This document shows, one piece after another, positions 1 to 11,687 of a stretch of DNA of 64,000 bases. Source of the DNA: Promerops cafer (Eukaryota; Chordata; Aves; Passeriformes; Nectariniidae); the NCBI GenBank assembly GCA_013398275.1, contig VZSE01014926.1, forward strand, positions 225,885 through 289,884, given 5' to 3'. Position numbers and translations under genes: made by a program. How positions within the stretch are numbered: the stretch's first letter is position 1; every line of letters begins with the position of its first letter. Below the pieces are notes generated by a model. The model worked only from the letters and a program-made list of their open reading frames with translations. It searched no databases and was not told the origin of the DNA.

Positions 1-1922
1 AAAGAAAAATCACCTACAATTTTAGGTATTGTTGTGAAGGTTGCTTGAGTTTGGTTTTTTTTTTGTTTTGTGTACATGTAGAATTATTATCTGAATACTG
101 CTTTTTAAAAGCAATTAACCATTTAATCAGTAATTTTGGGAAATAAAGCCCTTAGACCTTGCAATCTTTATGAGCTATACATGTTTGAAACTACAAACCC
201 CGTATTATTATTATTGGTTAATGAACTCCATATATAAAAATTTCTAATGGGAACCCAATCCAGGAATATAGCTCACATACTGGATTGAGACAGCCTCTCA
301 ACATTCTAGATATATGATATGGATTTTCTAGGTTCATGAATTATTTTCCAGAAGAAAATCAGAAAAAAGAAAGGATGAAGATAGAGTAAAAGCTCACATA
401 ACAAAATTAGACTGTGAAAGATTAGCTGTGTCTTCCTTTAGAAACTTCCTTTTTTTCTTTTTTTAATAAGGCAAAAGGAAATAAAAAAAAAAAAAATAAC
501 ATAAGGAAAAATCCCCTGAAAAAGTTTCTAGCAATATATTAGTGAAATAGACACATTTCAAGGAAATTTTTGTTCAAGTTTAAAATTTAAAAAAGCAAAA
601 AACAAACAAACAAAAAACACCCAAAGAAAACAAAACCTAAAACCCCAAAAAAATCAAAACAAAATTTAAAAAAAAAAGTCAAAATAAAAATAGAGTGTTT
701 TGTAGGCTTTTTTGTGTGTAAAGATTTCTGAGAAGGTTTGATGCTAACACAAATCTCGATGACAAATATTTTGCAGTTGAAAATCTCTCTTACAAATCCA
801 ATTTTGAAAAATAAAGTGCTGCTATAAAAATCTTGCAAAGTGACCCAAATCATGGGCAAAATGACCCTCTTTTGCAAAGACACCCAGAGAGCTCCTTTAA
901 AAATGCATTGAGTGACATTCAGGACTTTCAGGACTCATCAACAGGTCATACAGGGAAGGTGCTATCCTGAAATAGTTATTTTCCATGAAATCATGGAAAA
1001 GTTTTCTGGGTTGTTATTGGGAAAAGGGTACATTATTTTTCCCTAGGAGTTAAGTAATATAATGACAATAATTTACTCTTCCTTTCAATGTTTTAATACT
1101 GAAAGGGATCAGTTTCAAAGGCTTTTAATTAATCAGAAATATAGTTATGGAAGGGCATGAAATGTATTGAAGTGGATGGTTGTAAAAGAACAGACTTGAA
1201 ATCCCAGATTGTGAGCACCATTCCATCCAGTAACTAGGTAGGAGAAAGGTATTTTAATGAAAGCAAGATAAGGGATTTCTAAGGTCCTATCCATTATGAC
1301 CCTTCTCTCTCCCAAGTGTTCAAAGTATCATACTTATTTTACTGAACCTATTTGTTCTTCCTGTACTTTTCTGAGTTTTCTGTATTTAACACAGCATAAG
1401 ACTGATCTTTCTCTTAAAATTTTTTCACTTAATTAAAATCTGTGGAGGAAGATTGTTCTCTAAGGGTCTCCCATGTGAAAAGCAAAGGTTAAAGGGTCAT
1501 GACTAGACATTGCCAACTAATTTAAAGAAATGAAATTGCTGAAAATGCCAGGAAAAGGAAAATTCCTTCCACTGAGCCACTGATGTAAATATTTGGAATG
1601 TGACAATGTCTATGTGACATTTCTAACCACAGTTGTAATGGTCACTAGCACCAATTCTACTCTTTTGTTTATATCTACGTGAATATTCCAGGTGAGATCT
1701 ATGTTCTGATATCCTCACTAGTCAGCATTATATCTGCAATTTTGTGTGATGTTCGTGTCTGACAAGCCAGGGCTCTTTGAGACTACCTTTATTTCTACTA
1801 CCAATGAAAAAATTGAGGGGAAGTGTATTCTACATGGTTTCAAAACAAAGAAGTATTTCCAGAAAGCAGGAACCTCTGGGAAGGGATGATGTTTTCCACT
1901 TTCCCTTTGTGTTTCACTTCTG
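1..1922. other. AT-rich noncoding DNA, no gene seen
   Basis: This stretch is AT-rich with many short A and T runs. Apart from one A/C-only tract (listed separately) I see no repeat family and no exon-like pattern. The only open frame, on the minus strand at 587-883, reads through that tract and is phenylalanine-rich low-complexity sequence, so I do not treat it as coding. Confidence 0.6.
594..690. repeat. A/C-only low-complexity tract
   Basis: On the plus strand this run is almost entirely A and C, mixing AAAC-type units with short C runs. G and T are rare. It is the first of three such tracts in the window; the others are at 31187-31378 and 53410-53610. Confidence 0.8.
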
Positions 1923-2030
1923 CTTCCCTTTTTCCTTCTCCTCCTCCTTCCCCTTTCCCTTCCCTTTAATGTTACCCTTCCCCTTCCCCTTCCCCTTTTT
2001 CTTCCTTCCTTCTTCCTTCTTCTTCATTTT
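1923..2030. repeat. Polypyrimidine tract, (CCCTTC)n-like
   Basis: About 100 bases are nearly pure C and T on the plus strand, with CCCTTC and CCTT units. A short TAATGTTA interrupts the run near 1967-1974. Long homopurine/homopyrimidine mirror-like runs of this kind can form triplex DNA in vitro; that is family knowledge and has not been shown here. Confidence 0.85.
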
Positions 2031-2045
2031 ATCTTTCCTCTCTAT

Positions 2046-3030
2046 TTCATGGTTTTCTGGTCTAGAGATGTGCTGAAGCACTAATTTGGTTTACTGATTG
2101 GCAGCTGTTCTCTGTGTGACATGGCCAAAATGTTCTCTATGTACTTCAGCTCTCTGTCATAAAGCTATAAATCTTGGTTGAATTAGGTTTCACAAAGTGT
2201 ATGAGATATTGTTTGAAATTCTGGAGATGAAGGCACCCTAGATATACCAAAAGCCGTAACTATCACCATTCAGCTCTTTCTGAATTCTTCAGATGACCAC
2301 ATTCATGGAGGGATATTTGGGAACTTACTCATCACTGTTCCTAATTTCACTGTTGGTGACTTGGTATTCATAAGATTTCAGTGGACACAGATGTCATGGC
2401 CTTTATTCTGGATCTGACTACAGGTCAATAAACTCACAGTTACCACAGTAGGCTATCATTCATTCTTGTTTGTATCACGTGTTATAAAAGGCAAGTTCTT
2501 TTTAACTGAATAGTGATAGAAAACTGATGAAAACCTTACAGCCCATGAATTTTATTCAGCCATAAGATATTTCTACTGGGAATACATTGATTTTTTTTCA
2601 GTCATCCTTGAATTCTTCTGTTCTTGGATACTTTTCCAGTTGTCTTCCCAGTGGTCTGAGTAGTCAGTTTTCAAACATGCCTGCCATTTTTGGTCAGAAT
2701 TTAGGAATTCATATTATCTTGACTGTGTTTCAATGATGCCCATGTTGTTACCTTCAGGGAGGATCTTTGAGAGCTACATGCTGGGATTCTTATCTCATAA
2801 AATTCTTCACTGGGCTGAAGTACACTGTGAAATAGAAGCAAAACCAATGCCTGAAATTCCTACTGGGGAAGAAACAATGTAAGCTAGGAGAGAACAATGT
2901 AGTGCTTAATTTCTCAAGAACAAAGGCAAATTTTTGTCAGCCAAGGCAGAGGAGATTTAGAATCACATTTTTCAGAAAACAGCAGGGAGGGGTGCTCTTT
3001 GGGGGAAGCAGAATCAAGGGCAACTCCAAC
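2046..3030. other. Noncoding DNA, no gene seen
   Basis: Mixed-composition sequence without a recognised repeat, exon or RNA gene. It becomes richer in GC from about 2980 as it runs into the pentanucleotide array. Confidence 0.5.
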
Positions 3031-3122
3031 ACAGGGCAGGGCAGGGCAGGGCAGGGCAGGACAGGGCAGGATGGGACAGGGCAGGANGGCAGGGCAGGGC
3101 AGGGCAGGGCAGGGAAGGGAAG
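3031..3122. repeat. (GGGCA)n pentanucleotide array
   Basis: Tandem GGGCA units with a few variants (GGACA, GGATG) make up this block. A single undetermined base at 3087 sits inside the array, so the true copy number is uncertain. Glycine/arginine/glutamine-rich frames on the plus strand and proline/cysteine-rich frames on the minus strand are translations of the array, not genes. Confidence 0.95.
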
Positions 3123-3435
3123 GAAATGACCCTAACAGGTGCAGTTCCCTCTCAAGGGAACTGGATGACCAGGCCAGGTCCCTCATGATGACCAGGGCTG
3201 GCCAGGATTCTCATTGAGACCAAGAGGTCAAGTCAGGGAGTTGAATCTGTGAGTCACAATCTGGATCAGCACAGTATGTCACCAGGTGCTGGCACAGCTG
3301 CCAGGGCTCCTACACAAAGTGAGAGAGTGGGGGCATTATTCATAGCCCTTTCTCACGGCTGTAAACCAGGTCCAGACAGACTGTCTTGTCAAAGACGGCC
3401 TTGAGAGCAGGCAGTAAAACCTTTATGGTCTCTAC
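3123..3435. other. GC-richer spacer between two satellite arrays
   Basis: About 300 bases, clearly richer in GC than the surroundings, separate the GGGCA array from the TG array. I cannot assign them to a repeat family and see no open reading frame of note. They could be the remains of an insertion whose ends have turned into simple repeats. Confidence 0.4.
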
Positions 3436-3438
3436 ACT

Positions 3439-3558
3439 CTGTGTGTGTGTGTGTGTCTGTGTGTGTGTGTGTCTGTGTGTGTGTCTGTGTCTGTGTGTCT
3501 GTGTGTCTGTGTGTGTGTGTGTGTCTGTGTCCATGTGTCTGTGTGTCTGTGTGTGTAC
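3439..3558. repeat. Compound (TG)n / (TGTGTC)n microsatellite
   Basis: About 120 bases consist of TG dinucleotides broken at irregular intervals by TC, giving TGTCTG sub-units, with one CCATG interruption near 3531. It gives artefactual Cys/Val frames on the plus strand and His/Thr frames on the minus strand. Confidence 0.95.
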
Positions 3559-3639
3559 TGAGGGAGGTGCAAGGTCATTATAATTACTGTTAAACTTAGC
3601 CCAGCAATGAATTAGTCGTACTGTTGTCATTGTCACTAA

Positions 3640-6600
3640 ACAAGAAATAAAGCCTCTTTCAAGGATGACTCAACTCCACAATTTCTTGAGAATAAAATCG
3701 AGCATTTGATAGTCTCTGAAACTGTACAGAATATTGTAGTGGTATCATCAGATTTACACAAAAAGGCAGAAAATAATTGTCGAAGTGATCTCGGTATGTT
3801 TAGTTTATATGGCAATATCATATTAAGCTTTGACTAGTGAAAAGTACCTGCCTGTCCTCACACCATTGTTATTGCCCATCTAGCATCTCTTTATCCCTTT
3901 TTCCTTTGCATTTTTACTGTTACTGTCTGTCTTTTGTCTCTCTATCTATTCTTTCCCCACAGCCCTCTCTGCCCCATGTTTCTTTGAAATTACTTTCCTT
4001 CAGCCAGTTCTAAATTATAAACTTTAAAGGCATCATTTGTACCACATTTCTTCTTTCATCTTTGGCATAGTTAGCATATTGAAGCCTTATAATTGTAATT
4101 ATTTTCAAGGAGAAAAAAATAGATGTTGAGAATTCAGAGTCCAGAATCTCCTATTTGCAGATGGAGGCAAATATCTTGGTTCTTTTTTACATTGTGTTCA
4201 CATGCAGAACTTTCCGTGTTTGTCTAGGGCCAAAAAAACCCCAAGCAATTCCTGACACCCCACTTTTCTTGAACATATATCTTATTCTTAAGCCCTCATG
4301 TCTTAGCTTAAACTAGAAGCCAAATGCCATCAAAGAGCACATCAGTTAAAATGGGACTAGCTAACCTTCAATTCTGTTTGGGCTTGTATCAAAGCTGCAG
4401 TAGTAACAATTATACATGAGTATATCTGGAACAATTTATACATATCACTGCTGTGTCAGGGCTACTAGCTTGCTACATCTACTTCCTCCACTCAGGACTG
4501 GAATGAACCCAGAGTTGGAGTTGTTGGGTAGGAGTCAAGTGGAATGACTCAGTCAAAGCAATGTTGTAAGTTTACATCCTTCTTAGCAATGAACTTGTTT
4601 GCAGGTATGAAAGACATGTTTGGTTTAAAACCAATTTTCTTTACAAAGCACTTATTTGTAAAGGGCTGCTTCTCTTTACTTTGAATCACAGTGATAAGTC
4701 TTGCCCCTAGTAACATCACTCACTATACAGTCACCATCTTATATCCATGCCATCCATTAGGTGAAATCCTGCTGGATAAAAGAAATAAAGCTGTTCAAGG
4801 AATAGATTTACTGTACACCAAGGCAATGAATTAAGAAGTCTCCATACTCTCTAGTGTATTCTATATTTCCTGGCCATTTAGTACATCTCTTAGAAAACAA
4901 ACAAGAAAAATCACTTTCTTCACCCTAACTTGTAAAGGAAAATTGAATCTAAAATAAAAATAGGATGCATAAATTCTTTTTAAAAATGCTGATGCAACAT
5001 CTCTCTTCTGATTTTTTATCTTTTCACTGTCTCGTAGCAAGAGAATGCATTCACTGAAAGTAGTTTATGGTGTAGTGCTTTCCTTGAATTTCTGTGCATG
5101 TCAAAAGAAGTACTTTGCTAAAATTCTAGAGATGTAGGTTCAGTTCCAAGCACTTTGATAGACTTCTTATGTGACCTTGTACAAAGTGACATAGTGATAG
5201 ATTTGATAGTCAGAATTCATCACTAAAGTTAGATTTTTTTTTATAAGCTTTGGCTTACACTTTTGAGATATAGAATAAAGAAAGTGTCATTTTCTTCCTT
5301 GGGTGCTGAACTACTCTGAAAACCAGGCCATACATTTCACAGAGCAAACCATTAGAGACTATTATCTTTGAGTGCTACCAGCCACAGAACCTGTTTTCTC
5401 AGAAACCTGGCCTTGGCCTTCGGCGCCTATCATTTTGTGCCACAACCTGCCACTCACAAAATGAACTTCCATTTCACTTTCCATCCCCCCTTTTCTTTTG
5501 AAGCCAGTGAGAATCTGTTTTCAGCAAAATGCATTGGCTGCACCTAGTACAATTCTATCAGTTGCTGCCATTAGAAGCATCTTTAGTATCAATAATCAGG
5601 AAATTAGAAATCTATGATTCTAAAAGCAATTGAATAGCACATATAAGCAGCTATCAAACACACTGCTCTAATTGAATATATTGAACACTCTTAATGAATA
5701 CTTTAACCCATCACAAAAGGCAGGAAATATGTTTTGCATGTCAGAGAAACCTTGACTTTTAGAATGTATTGAATTTTAAGGAGGGCTCATAGATTCACAT
5801 TTACATTTTCATTTAAGGACAAATTTACATTTAATATTGTAATATTAGAAAATTCTCTGTTGTATTTGTTTCTATTAGGTGTACTGTGTGAGTGAGTGAG
5901 TTAGCAAGATTGTCCAAAATGTGTTTATGGGTCATTTGATTTTGCAAAATACTCATGTAAAGTGAACTCTAAATTAGAAACCATCAGTATCCACATCAGA
6001 AATCTTTCTTTAGTATCTACATTTGAAGTATTGGATTTTTGGTGAAAAAGAGCTATCTTGCACATGACTCTCACATAGCAGCTAAGTGAGTAAATCCCAT
6101 GTTCTGAGCTGACTCTGATATCATATGTTAAAGCCCCTGAAGTCGGGGGCAAAATTGTTCAACCCAGTCTGGTAAAATTGTTCAACCCAGTCTGGAGTTT
6201 CTCTAGTTCTGTTATAACTCTGTTCTGTATCTCCTGTGTTACATTGTCCAAAGCATATTTTTATTAGTCCAGTACCTTATGAAATTAAATAAAGATTGAA
6301 CTAACTCCTTGCTTGATTGCATACATATTCATTATATTTACTGACATGTTAATTCACTTGAATGAGAGAGGGTTTTAAGGACTTAAAGTACATTAGTATT
6401 TAAGTCTAGCACTGGAAATAAGAAATTAGAATAGCCTGTGGCTGGATAATTCATCACATTCATTTTCCTTCTTTGAATTTTAGAATGCTTTGTTAGTGTG
6501 TTGTGCTTCCCTTTCAAGTTCCTTTAAGTAGATACTGGTACAGTTGAAAATATAATTCTGACTCAGCTGTTTGTGTGTATATTTTTCAGTTCAATACATT

Positions 6601-7020
6601 TTGGTGAACTCTAGTAGTGAACCTCTTAACTGAATTAAATTTTATTTGTTTAATATTAAAGTTATGTTGTATCGAACATTTTAAGTTTTCAGAAAAAAAT
6701 CTTTTCACAAAGTATGGAAAAATTCAAATAGGAAATTTAGTGATGAGAATAGTTAGCAAAAGAGACAATTACTTTCAAAAATACCTAAAGAATACCTTAC
6801 AGAGAGTCTCACAATCAGCTAAAGATGTTTTGGAGAAAGGAGTGGATGGCAACATTTCACACTCTTAATTTTTAGTGCTGCTCCCATGCATCAGATGTAT
6901 AAATTCTGTATTACTAAATCCATGGTTTAATCATCAAATAACTGATTTTTGAACTCTGCAACTTTATTTTTTGTTAAACGTCATATACATCTTGGATAGG
7001 TGCACTCTTCATTGGGTGAA
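3640..7020. other. AT-rich noncoding DNA, no gene seen
   Basis: No repeat family or gene is recognisable. Two small details stand out. There is a CpG-containing patch near 5400-5470 in otherwise CpG-poor DNA. A 23-bp tandem duplication lies at 6151-6195. All open frames are shorter than 90 codons and match nothing I know. Confidence 0.5.
6151..6195. repeat. Tandem duplication, 23-bp unit x2
   Basis: A 22-bp block beginning AAAATTGTTC and ending AGTCTGG occurs twice, separated by one T, with no mismatch. It is either a young local duplication or a replication-slippage product. Confidence 0.9.
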
Positions 7021-7024
7021 ACAC

Positions 7025-7520
7025 TTGCTGGTCCAGTGAGTGGTGGTGTGTGGGACTAAACTCAGCTGGCACTCATTGACTAGATTTGTTCCAGGGCTCA
7101 GTATTACAGCCTGTCCTGTTTAACATCTCTCTTGGTGATTTGCATGGGGGGGTTGAGTGCATCCTCAGTAATTTCACAGATGACACCAAACTGGGTGGGA
7201 GTGTTGAGCTGATGCAGGATAGGAAGAGTCTACAGAGAAATCTTGTAAGACTGGATTGATGAGCTGAGGACAACTGCATGAGGCTCAATAAGGACTTGCC
7301 TTTGGGTCACAGCAATCCCAGGCAGTGCTATAGGCTTCGGGTGGAGTAGCTTGAGAGCTTCTCAGCAGAAAGGGCCTTGTGGGTGCTGATTGACAGCCAG
7401 CTGGATATGAACCATCAGTGTGCCCAGGTAGTGAAAAAGGCCAAAGGCATTTGGGCCTATATCAGCAATAGTGCAGCCAGCACCACCAGAGAAGTGATTG
7501 TACCCCTGTACCAGGCTACA
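7025..7520 (+). mobile_element. CR1 LINE, RT-domain part (5' piece of a split copy)
   Basis: The plus strand carries a degraded CR1 ORF2. It starts around the reverse-transcriptase segment that in intact CR1 precedes the catalytic FADD box. Here 'GATGACACCAAACTGGG' (near 7179) preserves the DDTKLG-like coding of that box, and the frame then runs through the block encoding DSQLDMNHQCA and VKKAKGIW (7377-7500). Frameshifts and stops are frequent, so this is a dead copy. The match stops at about 7516 and resumes at about 8440, with a 909-bp foreign insertion between. Family assignment is from recognition of CR1 ORF2 and is firm; the subfamily is not determined. Confidence 0.9.
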
Positions 7521-8429
7521 GGGAACCAATTTAATTTTGATTTTTGTCTCCACATTGTTTGATCAGAGGTATGGGGGGAGGTGCTGCACATGTGCCACTT
7601 GCAGGAGGCAGCTAGGTAAAAATGGAGGGAAGCGCTGTCTCTGGGGAGAGCCCGACAGACATTTCATATTTCACATGGAATAACAGGCAGCCATTACGTG
7701 TGAGGAAGTGGAGACTCCCAAGGACACTGTCCTCTAGAGAGGTTCTCTAATCAGCTGGAAGAAGGTTTCCACCAATGGACTGCAACCTAACACTTGACTG
7801 GCCAATGGTCTCCTGCCAGCAAGCCGACCTTGGGAGGAGCCAGATCTTGTGTGACTGTGTCACAAGCTTCTTGGACGCTTGGCTGGACGTGCTGCTGCCA
7901 GATGCTTGGCTGGACACTTGGCTTGGCTTTGCTGTCCGAGTACCTGAGATCACCTCCGAGCCTTGTGCCTAGCCCGTGTCCTGCCCTACCACTTCTTCTC
8001 CCTCGCCTGCTCCAGCCCTTGCTTGTCCTGCCTCTGTGTTCCTGCTCACTGGCCCTATCTCCTTCATCTCTGCCTGAGCCACCTGCTCTCCACACTGCTT
8101 CACCAGTCCAGCCCGCCACTGTGATCCCTGCTGCAACTCTGGCCAGGGTTCTGCCCAGTCACCACTCACCTCGTGTCCAGCTGCCCATCGCTGCGGGAGC
8201 AGTGACAAAGCAGCCGTGCCTCTCTGAGAGCTGCTCAGGCTCCCCCTGGCAGGGAGCATGCATGGTTAACCAGCTAATTGGATGGTGACAGCACACTCCC
8301 AAGTTCTCTCTCTGTCTCTCTGTCTCTCTGTCTCTGTCTCTNGTAAAGAGTTCTCAGATATAATATCTGCCTCGTTTGGCTTAATTCCATTTTAGAACAC
8401 CTGTTTTAAGAGAACTCCCTGCAGTTCCC
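7521..8429. mobile_element. GC-rich LTR-like insertion splitting the CR1
   Basis: This 909-bp block interrupts the CR1. Its edges read GGGAAC and GTTCCC, an exact 6-bp inverted pair, and each is flanked by TACA (7517-7520 and 8430-8433), which could be a 4-bp target-site duplication. Internally it is GC-rich and CpG-bearing, contains a diverged internal repeat of GCTTGGCTGGAC (near 7877-7918), and ends with a CT-rich microsatellite followed by an AT-rich tail. The size and layout recall a solo LTR, but the usual TG...CA ends are not evident. A non-autonomous element with short terminal inverted repeats is the alternative. The proline/leucine-rich open frame at 7794-8288 is an accident of composition. 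Confidence 0.55.
8303..8342. repeat. (TCTC/TCTG)n microsatellite with single n
   Basis: CT-rich tandem repeat ending at an undetermined base (8342). The single n probably marks two contig ends placed next to each other inside the repeat, so its length is uncertain. Confidence 0.85.
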
Positions 8430-8433
8430 TACA

Positions 8434-8985
8434 GTGGAATGCAACACTTGCACTGGTGAGGCCACACATCAGGCCTCAGGCCACACCTGTTTTCAGTTTT
8501 GAGCCACTCACTACAAGAAATACACTGAGGTGCTGGGGCATGTCCAGAGAAGGGCAAAAAAGCTGGTGAAAAGTCTAGAATATATGTCCTATAAGAGGAG
8601 CAGAGTTGTTTAATCTGGACAAAGGGAGGCTCAGGGGAGACATCATAGCTGTTTACAACTACCTGAAAGGAGGTTGTAGTAAAATGGGGGTCAGACTTTT
8701 CTGCTACGTCTCAAGTAAAAGAACAAGAGGAAATGGCCTGAAGTTGTGTCAGGGGAGGTTCAGATTAGATATTAGAAAACAAAAATTTCACTGAGAGTGG
8801 TTAGGCATTGGAATAAGTTACCCAGGGAGGTGATGGAACCACAATCTCTGGATGTGTTCAAGCCTCCAGATGTGGCATCTGGATGTGGCACTTGGGAATA
8901 TGGTTTAGGGGAGATCGTGGCACTGCTGGGTTGATGGTTGTACTAGATGATCTTGAAGGTCTCTTCCAATCTTGATGGCTCTGAG
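8434..8985 (+). mobile_element. CR1 LINE, C-terminal ORF2 and 3' UTR (3' piece of split copy)
   Basis: This continues the CR1 after the insertion, resuming at the CACTGGTGAGGCC block. The open frame at 8606-8794 keeps the recognisable C-terminal ORF2 pattern, with [21 protein letters not shown] and RTRGNG motifs. The typical 3' end follows, with 'GATGATCTTGAAGGTCTCTT' near 8945. The terminal CR1 octamer-like repeats are degraded. Together with 7025-7520 this is one insertion older than the 909-bp element inside it. Confidence 0.92.
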
Positions 8986-10271
8986 AATGTTCTGCATATA
9001 GCTGAGTGAGTGTATGTGATGTTTTCTACAAAACAAAATGTTTGAGGAAGAAAGTGCCAATGAGATTTCCTGATTTTTTTGTCACTTGGTGTTACAGAAA
9101 AAAAAAGCAGTTCTTGCTTTTAAAGAAATAATTTAATTTTTGAGAGCTTGTTTGGTGTTCATTATTATACAAACACAAAGAAAGAGACTTGTGAAACTGG
9201 GGGAAGAAACAGGAGATTCCGTTCCTTCCTCTGAGGAGATTATAACTTCATTGCAGCAAAGATTCCCAATCATGACCATATATGGGTCTCTGAGGTAGGG
9301 TGTTCTCAATTACATCTGTTCCCATTTTGTTTCACAGTACACAAATAAATAAATGGTGAACCAGGGAATAAAATCTGATTATCCCTGCTCCCAGATGAGA
9401 GTCCAGATTTCTTCCCTTTTCATGCACATAAATATTTATGTATGTAAAATGACGTTCTGAGAAAATTGAAAGGCCCAATCTTATGTCAAGGATTTAGGAT
9501 ACTTCCCAGTGAGGAAGAGGAAACTAGAAAAAGTTACTGACCCCTTCTTTAGCATAACCCATATATATTGGATGGTAATAGAATGACTATTGCTATTGAT
9601 CAAAGCCTCTTGTGGAGATTGTGTACTGATACCTTCCCTGGGTTTTTGATTTTTTGCTGCTTGTTATAAGTAATTTAGTAAATTATAAGGGTACACATAA
9701 TAAAAAACACTTAAAATACTTTGCTGAAGAAGAGATTATTCTGTGTATACCATGATCCTGTCAATATAGTCCTTCATGTGTTCTCTTCTTCTCTTTTGGG
9801 TCTGAACAGAGATGTCTTTCACTTTGCTCAAGGGTCTTGATGTTCACAAGCCAAATTCATTGAAGCTTTTCTTTCTAGCTGCCTTTTTAGATACAATCAA
9901 TGCCCTAGTTTTAGTAAATGAAGACTTGAATTTTCACTGAGCATTCATTTATTCTTTCATTTATTGACAGATACATTTTATGTTACATTGTTTGATACAC
10001 TTATTCAGCATTACTGGTATTAGTATAAAATAAATAAACAGACCAAAGGCCCCTTTCTGCAAGCATGTTTTATGTTGCCTAATGAAGTTTATGTTTATCA
10101 CTTTCATGGGTGATATTAATAGTTTGCAAAATATATTTTGTTCCACAGATGAAAGATGCATCCACAAAGGTAAAGAGAGTTTTCTCATATGAGTTCATTG
10201 AAATGAAAATGGAAATTGAGTTGGGAAAATAAAAAAGTCTAGGCTGTGAAATAAATTATGGGCTTTCCTTC

Positions 10272-10275
<4 letters not shown>

Positions 10276-10305
<30 letters not shown>
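10276..10305. repeat. A30 homopolymer
   Basis: Thirty consecutive A bases. I see no retrocopy body upstream, so I call it simple sequence rather than a poly(A) tail. Confidence 0.95.
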
Positions 10306-10307
<2 letters not shown>

Positions 10308-11099
10308 TTTGTCAGAAAAGATGACCGGAAATAAACTTTTTCTTATGTATTCTATTTGGTGTATTAAGTCTATTGCTGGAAGCATTTTATAAAATATTTT
10401 CCACCCCCAATTACAACCCATGTGTCAGAATACAAGAATTGCTTTCTGTCCTCTCACAGAAGCTCTGTTCAGGCAGTGTGAAAGGTTTTCCAATGCTCAT
10501 TGAACCTCTTTTGAAATGGGAGATTTTAGTTAGTAATAGGACTTCAGGTGGCTTTTTTCTCACTGAAGATGTATAACACTTAAAACACACCTAGTAAAGT
10601 AATAATCTGGTTACAGAAATAAATAGACCCTACTTCAGAGTTGTGTCTTTTAGAGATCTTTATTGCATCTGACACTGGAGTGTCAGATGTTTACTATTGG
10701 TAAAGAAATTAACACTTTTTGACAACCTGCAAGTGATATGAAGAAAAGGTGGATGCCAGAGTATGCTTTAAATAATTCAAATCGAATTTGTAAAAACAAA
10801 AAAAAAAAAGCAAGCAAAAAGAGCAAGCTTGAGAAATTATATTGCACAACAAAATATATCTGTTTCAGGGTAATACAGTCACTTAAGAGACATTTATTGT
10901 AAATAGGAGTAAATACGTAAATATGTCACCTACTAATTTTTCTTATGGTTCTACCACTAAGAAAACATAATTGTGAATTTTTCTATAGATGTTTCAAAAA
11001 ATTTTTCAATAAATAAAAAATTAACTCTTGTATCATGCTTGGGGGTCATACTTGTCTTCTTTGTAAATTAATGTGTCTGCACAATAACACAATGCAGTT

Positions 11100-11139
11100 T
11101 GGGTTTTGGGTTTTGGGTTTTATTTGTTTGGGTTTTTTA
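11100..11139. repeat. (GGGTTTT)n short repeat
   Basis: Three adjacent GGGTTTT units followed by a degenerate one. It is not the vertebrate telomere unit TTAGGG. Confidence 0.85.
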
Positions 11140-11608
11140 ATTGGGAACTTCAAATATGTTTTTCATATGAAAGAAATCTCTAATTTATAATAATTATTTA
11201 ATTCATGCCACAAAATTCAAGCTTACAGAGCATTGCAGTACAGAGGAGATTAAATCATTCCAAAGAATAAGATAACTACAAATTTCCTGCTCACAGAATG
11301 TATCTTTTACACTTTAAAAAAGGATAGAAATTCGCACAAAAATTTGTTTGTTGTTCAGGGGTTTTTTTTATGTTTTATCTGTGTCAAGCAGATTGTTAAC
11401 CAAGAATCATTTTCCAGGTGATTTCTGTGGTCTATAAAAGAGACCATTTTTCCCCCTCAGCTTTCTATTTTCAAAACCCCAGAGTAATCTGTTCCTTCCA
11501 AAGAAATATTCCTTTCAAATGACTGATGAATGGAGGCATCCATCCGCTTGTAAGGAATTGACGACTGGACATTTTAACAGAAGCAATGCATAAAGTGGCA
11601 TTATAGAT

Positions 11609-11687
11609 GAGCTGAACAATTCAGTAGTTTGTGCCTCTGGTGACAATTAGATGTTACAGCTCAGTGGTGTGGTGAATTGTTCAGCTC
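11609..11687. other. Perfect 15-bp inverted repeat (hairpin potential)
   Basis: GAGCTGAACAATTCA at 11609-11623 is exactly reverse-complemented at 11673-11687, with a 49-nt loop between. The loop contains an ACAATTAG homeodomain-like core. I cannot link it to a known RNA or transposon, and pairing does not extend beyond the 15 bp on either side. Confidence 0.85.

Noticed and set aside
7794..8288. 164-codon plus-strand open frame rich in Pro/Leu/Ser/Cys
   Set aside because: It lies wholly inside the GC-rich LTR-like insertion, where stop codons are rare, and overlapping minus-strand frames are equally open. No domain is recognised.
11100..11139. Interstitial telomere-like repeat
   Set aside because: The unit is GGGTTTT, not TTAGGG, and only about three copies exist.
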